Shown: positions 1-5,531 of the stretch, piece after piece | Position numbering within the stretch: the stretch's first letter is position 1 | Layout: each line of letters starts with the position of its first letter | Assembly: GCA_947374535.1 (NCBI GenBank) | Contig: CANCCJ010000164.1 | Location: 1 to 5,620 of the forward strand | DNA length: 5,620 nt | Direction: 5' to 3' | From: Comamonadaceae bacterium | GTDB taxonomy: Bacteria; Pseudomonadota; Gammaproteobacteria; Burkholderiales; Burkholderiaceae | Notes under the pieces: generated by a model | What the model saw: only the letters and a program-made list of their open reading frames with translations | What the model was told of the DNA's origin: nothing | Databases searched by the model: none | Position numbers and translations under genes: made by a program

Positions 1-94
1 GTTCAATGAAGCGGCTGATGATGGTCAGGGTAGCGCGGCGGGTGTTGTAACCGAGGAGGGTTTCGAGGTAACGGGTGTCTATCTTGTCGGTCAT
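1..94 (-). CDS. Probable MarR-family transcriptional regulator, N-terminal fragment cut by the window edge
   Basis: Only the first 31 codons are visible. They start with ATG at 94 and run off the window at position 1 with no stop. The peptide begins MTDKIDTRYLETLLGYN and continues with TRRATLTIISRFIE. This amphipathic N-terminal helix, with the LETLLGYNTRRA pattern, resembles the dimerisation helix of MarR-type regulators found beside aromatic acyl-CoA genes in Comamonadaceae. The winged-helix DNA-binding part lies outside the window, so the family call rests on this short match from memory. The start overlaps the stop of the acyl-CoA dehydrogenase as ATGA (91-94), which implies translational coupling. 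No clear Shine-Dalgarno sequence precedes it (GTGCACAATTCAAGTCAGC-ATG), which also fits re-initiation. MarR proteins such as HcaR, CouR and FerC repress hydroxycinnamate operons and are released by CoA thioesters. A similar role here is inference from the neighbours. Confidence 0.7.
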   Translation of the reverse strand, partial: MTDKIDTRYLETLLGYNTRRATLTIISRFIE

Positions 95-1800
95 GCTGAC
101 TTGAATTGTGCACGAATGATGTTCAAGCGCATGTCAAACTCAGGCAAGATCCAAGCACGCAAGGCCGAGGCCGAGGCATGCCAACGTGCCGCATCCGTGG
201 GCTGTGCGGCTTCAATGCGTGTCCAAGCCCAAGCTAACAAGGCCAGGGTGGCGACACGTAAATAATCTCCAGCAATCCAGCTTAAGGTCACATGGCCATC
301 CGTGTGTGTTTGGGCTTGCGTGGCTTCTTGTGTGATGGCCCGCAGTTGCGCAAACAGATGCAGCACATGCGCTTCTTGAGGTGCTTGGCTATTCAAATTG
401 GACGAGAGTTCATCCAATAGGGCGTTCAAGCCTGCGCCGCCATCACCCAACACTTTGCGTATCAATAAGTCGATGGCTTGAATTTCATTGGTGCCTTCGT
501 AAATCATGGCAATGCGGGCATCGCGTACGTTTTGTTCAATGCCCCATTCGCTGACGTAGCCGTGGCCACCAAAGACTTGCAAGCAATCGCTGGCGCCGTG
601 AAAACCTTGCTCGGTGCAAGCGGCTTTCAAGATGGGAGTGATCAATGCACACCAGCGTTGTGCAGACTCGCGCTGCGCCTCATCTGGGTGGTACTTGGCA
701 ATATCTAAAGCGAGGCCTGTTTGGTAGGCCAACACACGCGAGCCGTCGATCCATGCCCGTTGCGTGTCCAAGATGCGACGGATAGCGGGGTGTTCGATGA
801 TGAAGTCGGTGGACTCACCCTTGACGCCTGCGGGTTTGGGCGCGCGCATCTGGCGACGTTCGTGTGCATAGGCGTGCGCTTTTTGCCATGCAGCATCTAG
901 CAGGCCAACGCCTTGCAGGGCCACATGCAAACGTGCGGCATTCATCATGACAAACATGGCATTGAGGCCGCGGCCCACTTCGCCCACCAGCCAACCTTGG
1001 GATTCGTCAAAACGCATCACACAGGTGGGGCTGCCGTGGATGCCCATTTTTTCTTCAATGCGCTCGCAATGCACAGTACTGCGTGCGCCGTCGGCATAAA
1101 ACTTCGGCACCAAGAAGAGGGATAAACCTTTGGGGCCAACAGGTGCATCGGGTAAACGTGCCAACACCAAGTGCACGATGTTGTCGGTCAGGTCGTGGTC
1201 GCCGCCTGAAATGAAAATCTTGGTACCGCTGATGTGGTAGCTGCCATCGGTTTGTGGCACAGCTTTGGTTCGTGCTAAACCTAAGTCACTGCCTGCGTGG
1301 GGTTCAGTCAAGCACATGGTGGCCAGCCACTCGCCAGTGCCCACTTTGCTGAGGTACTGTGCTTTGAGCTCGTCACTGGCGTGGTGCTTGATGCATTCAT
1401 ATGCACCATGCAACAAGCCGGGCGCCATGGTCCAGCTGTGATTGGCAGCAGACAGCCATTCGTACAACACGCTTTCTAAAACAGCGGGTAATGCTTGGCC
1501 ACCATCATCTGTGGCGGTGGTGAGCGAGGCCCAACCCGATTGCCAAAACGATTGGTAGGCCTCTTTAAATCCAGGTGGCATGGTCACATGCCCTTGGTTG
1601 AATTGGGCGCCCACTTCATCGCCTACGCGATTGAGTGGGGCGATTTCGTTGGCGACAAATTTGCCGGCTTCGTCGAGCACTTGGTTCATCAAGTCAGCAT
1701 CGACCTCTGCATAGGCTGGTAATTCAGCAATGCGCTGCGGCACATGAAGCACCTTCTCCAAAATGAATTGGATATCTTCAAGACGGGGTTGGTAATTCAT
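91..1800 (-). CDS. Acyl-CoA dehydrogenase with extra C-terminal domain (DmdC-like branch)
   Basis: This 569-residue FAD flavoprotein should catalyse alpha,beta-dehydrogenation of an acyl-CoA in the cytoplasm, passing electrons to electron-transfer flavoprotein. Residues 1-35 form the short N-terminal extension typical of this branch. MCLTEPHAGSD (162-172) is the classic FAD/substrate signature, followed by the beta-domain segment FISGGDHDL (197-205). VFGGHGY (409-415) and IYEGTNEIQ (433-441) belong to the C-terminal helical domain; Glu435 aligns with the catalytic glutamate of medium-chain acyl-CoA dehydrogenase. Residues from about 460 to the end form the extra helical domain that lengthens the protein beyond the usual 380-400 residues, as in DmdC (3-methylmercaptopropionyl-CoA dehydrogenase). 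The start gives the normal family N-terminus (MNYQPRLEDIQFIL) and lies 20 nt after the stop of the binding-protein gene, but only a weak TAGAG precedes it. The substrate cannot be read from sequence. Beside a hydroxycinnamate ligase, a dihydrocinnamoyl-type CoA ester is plausible, as proposed for Acinetobacter HcaD. A general fatty acyl-CoA role remains possible. Confidence 0.93.
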   Translation of the reverse strand: MNYQPRLEDIQFILEKVLHVPQRIAELPAYAEVDADLMNQVLDEAGKFVANEIAPLNRVGDEVGAQFNQGHVTMPPGFKEAYQSFWQSGWASLTTATDDGGQALPAVLESVLYEWLSAANHSWTMAPGLLHGAYECIKHHASDELKAQYLSKVGTGEWLATMCLTEPHAGSDLGLARTKAVPQTDGSYHISGTKIFISGGDHDLTDNIVHLVLARLPDAPVGPKGLSLFLVPKFYADGARSTVHCERIEEKMGIHGSPTCVMRFDESQGWLVGEVGRGLNAMFVMMNAARLHVALQGVGLLDAAWQKAHAYAHERRQMRAPKPAGVKGESTDFIIEHPAIRRILDTQRAWIDGSRVLAYQTGLALDIAKYHPDEAQRESAQRWCALITPILKAACTEQGFHGASDCLQVFGGHGYVSEWGIEQNVRDARIAMIYEGTNEIQAIDLLIRKVLGDGGAGLNALLDELSSNLNSQAPQEAHVLHLFAQLRAITQEATQAQTHTDGHVTLSWIAGDYLRVATLALLAWAWTRIEAAQPTDAARWHASASALRAWILPEFDMRLNIIRAQFKSA

Positions 1801-1820
1801 GTGCGTGCTCTAGCGTTCGA

Positions 1821-2825
1821 TCAGGATTCAGCCGTGAAGCCAATGCGTTTGACGATGGGGCCCCACACGTCGAATTGCTTCTTCATGTCGCGCGCCATGT
1901 CTTCGGGGGTGCCGCCCACAGGAACCAGGCCAGACAGAGCCAGGCTGTCGATGACCACTTTGTCTTTCAAAGCGGCGTTGATGGCGGCATTGGCTGCAGC
2001 CACTGTGCTAGCTGGTGTTTTGGCAGGGGCATAGAAGCCGAACCATTCTTCAACCACCAAGTCAGGGAAGCCTTGCTCCACAAACGTTGGCACATCGGGC
2101 AAGAACGGCGAACGCTTGGCACCAGAGGTGGCGATCACGCGCAGCTTGCCAGCTTTGTGGTTAGCCAAGAAGTCACCGTGTGGTGTGACCATGGCAGCGA
2201 GCTGGCCACCGATCACATCAGTGACGCCTGGCACAGAGCCGCGATACGGGATGTGCTTGAGTTCAACGCCAGTGTTGATACTGAGCATCGCGCCCAAGAA
2301 GTGAGGCGTAGAACCCGCAGCAGGCGAGCCATAGCTGGCATCGTTTGGATTGGCTTTGGCCCAAGCCAAGAAGTCTTTCACGTTTTTCACACTGGCGGGC
2401 ACCATTGGGCCTACAGCTAAACCATGTGTCAGCATGGACGCCATGGCAACAGGGACGAAGTCTTTGAATGGGTCGTAGCTGAGCTTGGCGTAGATGTGCT
2501 GGTAGATCGACATCATTGAGTAGGGCGTGAGCAACAAGGTGCTGCCATCCGCAGGGGCAATCTTGACGGCCTCGACCGCGATGCGGCCTGCAGCGCCTGT
2601 TTTGTTTTCGACGACGCCAGCGTTTTTGCTGTAGACGCCGTTGCCCAGTTTGTCGCCAATGCGGCGGCTGGTCACGTCAGCGGTACCACCGGCGGGAAAG
2701 CCATTGATGATTTTGATTTGTTCCAAAGGCAGTGCACCGCTTTGTGCAAAAGCACTGAAGGGCGTAATGGCTGCCATCGCGACGGGCGTGAGGGCGGTTT
2801 GGATGAATTGACGACGATTGCTCAT
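1821..2825 (-). CDS. Bug/TctC-family tripartite tricarboxylate transporter solute-binding protein
   Basis: This 334-residue protein should be exported to the periplasm to bind a small organic acid. The N-terminus MSNRRQFIQTALTP contains a twin-arginine motif (NRRQFIQ, close to S-R-R-x-F-L-K). A hydrophobic stretch follows and ends in AFA-QS, suggesting cleavage near residue 27. Family segments include GFPAGGTADVTSRRIG (42-57), VENKTGAAG (72-80), DGSTLLLTP (93-101), HIPYRGSVPGVTDVIGGQL (191-209) and LPDVPTFVEQGFPDL (242-256). The reading frame stays open to 2903, but the ATG at 2825 is preferred. It has AGGAG seven bases upstream and puts the signal peptide at the very N-terminus; a start at 2903 would overlap the preceding gene and bury the signal. 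No TctA/TctB membrane subunit is in the window, so this is an orphan binding protein, as is common in Burkholderiales. The ligand is unknown; an aromatic acid matching the adjacent ligase is inference from operon position. The gene lies 49 nt after the SDR gene and 20 nt before the acyl-CoA dehydrogenase gene. Confidence 0.93.
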   Translation of the reverse strand: MSNRRQFIQTALTPVAMAAITPFSAFAQSGALPLEQIKIINGFPAGGTADVTSRRIGDKLGNGVYSKNAGVVENKTGAAGRIAVEAVKIAPADGSTLLLTPYSMMSIYQHIYAKLSYDPFKDFVPVAMASMLTHGLAVGPMVPASVKNVKDFLAWAKANPNDASYGSPAAGSTPHFLGAMLSINTGVELKHIPYRGSVPGVTDVIGGQLAAMVTPHGDFLANHKAGKLRVIATSGAKRSPFLPDVPTFVEQGFPDLVVEEWFGFYAPAKTPASTVAAANAAINAALKDKVVIDSLALSGLVPVGGTPEDMARDMKKQFDVWGPIVKRIGFTAES

Positions 2826-2832
2826 GGTTTGT

Positions 2833-2837
2833 CTCCT
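2833..2837 (-). promoter_or_regulatory. Ribosome binding site deciding the Bug-protein start
   Basis: On the coding strand AGGAG is followed by a 7-nt spacer and ATG (GCTAGGAGACAAACC-ATG). This places translation initiation at 2825 rather than at the in-frame upstream ATG at 2903. The heptamer ACAAACC occurs on both sides of the site (2826-2832 and 2843-2849). Confidence 0.85.
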
Positions 2838-2874
2838 AGCTTGGTTTGTGGTGAGTTGAGTGAGGGAAAAGGGA

Positions 2875-3639
2875 TTAGCGCGGTGCCATACGTAACGCAC
2901 CATCCAAGCGAATGACTTCGCCGTTGAGATGGTTGTTGGTCACGATATGACAAGCGAGCTGGGCAAACTCTTCGGGTTTACCCAAGCGTGAAGGGAAGGG
3001 GATGGAGGCCGCCAAGGACTGTTGCACAGCTTCGGGTAAGGTCTTCATCAGTGGTGTGGCAAACAAGCCAGGGGCGATGGTGCACACGCGAATGCCGTGT
3101 TGCGCTAAGTCGCGCGCCATGGGCAAGGTCATGCTGACCAAGCCACCTTTGGATGCGCTGTAGGCTTGTTGGCCTACTTGGCCATCGAAAGCGGCGACGG
3201 ATGCAGTGAACATCATGACACCGCGTTGACCGTCTTCACCGGCGGGCAACTTTGCGCATTCAGCCGCAAACAAGCGGCTGATGTTGTAAGCGCCCACGAG
3301 GTTGACGTTGACCACGCGTGCGAAGTCCTCTAGGGGTGCCGCGTTGCCATCTTTGCCCACGATGCGTTTGGCTGTGCCAATGCCTGCGATGTTCATCAAG
3401 ATGCGGGCAGGGCCATGGGCTGCCGTGGCTTTGGCCAGTGCAGCTTGCACGCTGTCGGTGTTGGTAATGTCGCATTGGCAGGCAATGCCACCAATGTCGG
3501 CGGCTACTTTTTCAGCCAGCTCTAAGTTCACATCGATGACGGCCACTTTGGCGCCGAGACGGGCCAACTCGCGAGCGGTGGCTTCACCGAGGCCTGATGC
3601 GCCCCCAGTGACTAATACGGCTTGTCCTTGAATGTCCAT
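2875..3639 (-). CDS. Short-chain dehydrogenase, type II 3-hydroxyacyl-CoA dehydrogenase (HSD10-like)
   Basis: This 254-residue classical SDR probably oxidises a 3-hydroxyacyl-CoA to the 3-ketoacyl-CoA with NAD in the cytoplasm. The Rossmann glycine motif TGGASGLG is at 11-18. Asp36 ends the second beta strand (VAVID), which favours NAD over NADP. CDIT (56-59) is the adenine-contacting region and NIAG (83-86) is the variant of the NNAG motif. The catalytic set is Ser147, Tyr160 and Lys164 (AYSASKGG), with the usual 13 and 4 residue spacing. The insertion at 130-140 (LPAGEDGQRG) and the APGLFATPLM segment (189-198) resemble human HSD17B10 and bacterial FadB2-type enzymes. The frame is open to 3711 inside the ligase gene, but ATG at 3639 has AAGGAA seven bases upstream and gives the normal N-terminus MDIQGQAVLVTGG. 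The gap to the ligase stop is 13 nt, so the two are very likely co-translated. The most economical role is the third step of side-chain beta-oxidation of a hydroxycinnamoyl-CoA. Straight-chain or branched acyl-CoA substrates are the alternative. Confidence 0.92.
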   Translation of the reverse strand: MDIQGQAVLVTGGASGLGEATARELARLGAKVAVIDVNLELAEKVAADIGGIACQCDITNTDSVQAALAKATAAHGPARILMNIAGIGTAKRIVGKDGNAAPLEDFARVVNVNLVGAYNISRLFAAECAKLPAGEDGQRGVMMFTASVAAFDGQVGQQAYSASKGGLVSMTLPMARDLAQHGIRVCTIAPGLFATPLMKTLPEAVQQSLAASIPFPSRLGKPEEFAQLACHIVTNNHLNGEVIRLDGALRMAPR

Positions 3640-3646
3640 GTTCGTG

Positions 3647-3652
3647 TTCCTT
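3647..3652 (-). promoter_or_regulatory. Ribosome binding site deciding the SDR start
   Basis: The coding strand reads TAA-AAGGAACACGAAC-ATG. The AAGGAA directly follows the ligase stop codon and sits 7 nt before the ATG at 3639. This selects the internal methionine over the in-frame ATG at 3711, and it places the SDR ribosome binding site in the short ligase-SDR junction. Confidence 0.8.
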
Positions 3653-5506
3653 TTATTGCGGCAGCAAGATGTGAGGGGCTGTGCCTTCGTGCAGGGCTTG
3701 CACCAAAGCATCGCGGTGCTTGAGCACGGCGCGTTGGTTGATCGAGCCTTTGTCGGTCACTTCACCTTTGTCGATGGACGGCGGCTCGCTCAACAACACG
3801 GCGCGCGCTATGCGCGAGGCGCTGCCAGTCGAGGTTTCTGCCAAGTGGTTGAGCACGCTTTGAAAGTGGGCCACTACAGGGGTGCTAGCCAACACATCGG
3901 CCATGCGGGCGTCTGCGCCTAAACCACTCAGGCCACGTACGGCCGCTGTTGGGAAAATCATGGCGCCTACTTCTTTGCGGTTCAAGCCTGTGACGACCAC
4001 ATCTTGGATGTAGGGGGCGCCTGCACCAATAACCTTGGCACGTAACGGGCCCACGCTCACGAAGGTTCCGGTGGCGAGTTTGAAGTCTTCAGCAATGCGG
4101 CCGTCAAACCTCAAGCCTTGGTGCACATCGGTTTCATCAATCCACTTCACTGCGTCGCCTGTGCAGAAGAAGCCTTCATCGTCAAAGTGATCACGCGTTT
4201 CTTCTGGCGCACGCCAGTAGCCGGGTGTGATGTTCGGGCCTTTGTAGCGAATTTCGATTTTGTCGCCGTCTGGAATCAGCTTGATTTCCAAACCCGGCGT
4301 GGGCACGCCAAGGTCGGCGGTTTTTACATGGGGGTTGGTCACAAACAAAGCAAAGGGGCCAGACTCTGTCATGCCCAAGCCTGTGGTCATCGCAATGCGT
4401 TCACCCACTTCACGCTCTTGGCTGGCATACAAGCTGTCCCAAATAGGCTGAGCCATCGCAGCGCCTGCATAGAAAAACATGCCTACACGACTGAGCAAGT
4501 TTTTGCGCAACGCATCGTCGGTTTGCATGGCGCTGGCAATGGCTTCAAAACCGGTGGGGACGTTGAAGTAAACGGTGGGTGCAATCTCGCGCAAGTTGCG
4601 CAAGGTTTCGTTGATGAGCGCTGGCGTGGGCTTGCCATCATCAATATAGAGCGTGCCGCCGTTGTAGATGACCATACCGAAGTTGTGATTGCCACCGAAG
4701 GTGTGGTTCCATGGCAGCCAGTCGATCAGCACGGGTGGCTGCTCCGCCAACAATGGCATGGATTGGCACATCTGCTGTTGGTTGGCGCACCACATGCGGT
4801 TGGTGTTCATCACGGCCTTGGGCATCTTGGTGGAGCCTGAGGTGAACAAAAACTTGGCGATGGTGTCCGGCCCTGTGGCTTGCATGGCTGCATCCACTGC
4901 GGGTGTGATGGGCGTGGCCAACAGGTCTGCAAATGAGGTGTTCTTGTGGCCTTCGGCTGTACCGTGGGTCAACACCACTTCGACATCAGAGCCCACAGCC
5001 GTTTGAATGGCTTTGCCGTAGCGTGCTGCATCTGCAGCAAACACCAAGCCGGGGGTGAGTGTGGTCAAGATGTGGCGCAGCTTGTCGTAGTCTTGGCTGA
5101 TGGTGGAGTAGGCCGGAGACGCAGGGCAATAAGGCACACCGGCCACCATGCAGCCCAAGGCCATCAAAGCATGTTCAAGGTCGTTCTCAGACAAGATCAC
5201 CACAGGGCGGTCTGCGCTGAGCCCTCGGTTGATCAAACCTTGTGCGATGTGACGGGCAGACGCGAGGGCTTCGGCATAGCTGATGGGGTGCCAGTCGCCT
5301 GAGGTGCCATCGGTGTTTTTCACGCGACGTGCAAACAGGGTTTGCGTTGGCTTTTCTTTGGCCCAATGCACCAAACGATCGGTCATGCGCTCGGCATAGG
5401 CGTCAAGCGCTTGGTCTGCCATCATGTAGCGGATGCCGTTTTGGCCTTCACGCATCTTCACGCGTGTGACGCCAAACTTCATGTCACGAAATTTCACTGC
5501 AGTCAT
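3653..5506 (-). CDS. fcs: Feruloyl-CoA synthase (hydroxycinnamate:CoA ligase, AMP-forming)
   Basis: This 617-residue member of the adenylate-forming ANL superfamily should activate ferulate, and probably p-coumarate or caffeate, to the CoA thioester using ATP, with an acyl-AMP intermediate, in the cytoplasm. Its length matches the feruloyl-CoA synthase family. The phosphate-binding loop is TSGSTKMPK (222-230). The segments DWLPWNHTFGGNHNFG (262-277), YNGGTLYIDDGKPTP (281-295) and FNVPTGFEAIASAM (314-327) are hallmarks of this subfamily rather than of fatty-acid or acetate ligases. GLGMTESG (376-383) is core motif A5, TGD (449-451) is A7, and FDGRIAEDFKLATG (467-480) is the hinge motif A8. TDKGSINQR (584-592) carries the catalytic A10 lysine, Lys586. 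The P-loop has Lys where most ANL enzymes have Gly, and Ala231 where Gly usually follows PK. The start at 5506 has GGAG seven bases upstream and lies 25 nt after the preceding gene's stop. The exact hydroxycinnamate specificity cannot be read from sequence. Confidence 0.93.
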   Translation of the reverse strand: MTAVKFRDMKFGVTRVKMREGQNGIRYMMADQALDAYAERMTDRLVHWAKEKPTQTLFARRVKNTDGTSGDWHPISYAEALASARHIAQGLINRGLSADRPVVILSENDLEHALMALGCMVAGVPYCPASPAYSTISQDYDKLRHILTTLTPGLVFAADAARYGKAIQTAVGSDVEVVLTHGTAEGHKNTSFADLLATPITPAVDAAMQATGPDTIAKFLFTSGSTKMPKAVMNTNRMWCANQQQMCQSMPLLAEQPPVLIDWLPWNHTFGGNHNFGMVIYNGGTLYIDDGKPTPALINETLRNLREIAPTVYFNVPTGFEAIASAMQTDDALRKNLLSRVGMFFYAGAAMAQPIWDSLYASQEREVGERIAMTTGLGMTESGPFALFVTNPHVKTADLGVPTPGLEIKLIPDGDKIEIRYKGPNITPGYWRAPEETRDHFDDEGFFCTGDAVKWIDETDVHQGLRFDGRIAEDFKLATGTFVSVGPLRAKVIGAGAPYIQDVVVTGLNRKEVGAMIFPTAAVRGLSGLGADARMADVLASTPVVAHFQSVLNHLAETSTGSASRIARAVLLSEPPSIDKGEVTDKGSINQRAVLKHRDALVQALHEGTAPHILLPQ

Positions 5507-5513
5507 GGTTTGT

Positions 5514-5517
5514 CTCC
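5514..5517 (-). promoter_or_regulatory. Ribosome binding site of the feruloyl-CoA synthase gene
   Basis: The coding strand reads ACCGGAGACAAACC-ATG, with GGAG 7 nt before the start at 5506. The 14 bases GGAGACAAACCATG (5504-5517) are identical to those at the start of the Bug-protein gene (2823-2836). Confidence 0.8.
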
Positions 5518-5531
5518 GGTTGAGGCTGTGA

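Noticed and set aside
1875..2420. A 181-codon plus-strand frame opposite the Bug-protein gene
   Set aside because: It is antisense to a well-supported gene, has no recognisable motif, and has the His/Arg/Ser-rich composition of a shadow frame.
2826..2874. The 49-nt gap between the SDR and binding-protein genes as a terminator or internal promoter
   Set aside because: I see no stem-loop with a T-run and no convincing -35/-10 pair; it contains only a ribosome binding site and a short direct repeat.
2826..2903. Longer 360-residue form of the binding protein starting at 2903
   Set aside because: It would overlap the end of the SDR gene and place 26 extra residues before a Tat-like signal peptide. 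The internal ATG at 2825 has a strong ribosome binding site.
3260..3281. Perfect inverted repeat TCAGCCGC-aaacaa-GCGGCTGA (8-bp stem, 6-nt loop), considered as a terminator or operator
   Set aside because: It lies inside the SDR coding sequence, has no T-run on either side, and is accounted for by ordinary codons (ISRLFAAE). A weak mRNA hairpin is possible but has no further support.
3640..3711. Longer 278-residue form of the SDR starting at 3711
   Set aside because: The extra 24 residues overlap the ligase C-terminus, look non-native (Cys/Arg/Asn-rich), and precede the normal SDR N-terminus, which has its own AAGGAA site.
4118..4840. A 240-codon open frame on the plus strand opposite the feruloyl-CoA synthase gene
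   Set aside because: It lies fully antisense to a gene with intact family motifs. Its translation is rich in His, Cys, Val and Gly with no recognisable domain, as expected for the complement of a GC-rich coding frame, and I see no convincing ribosome binding site.
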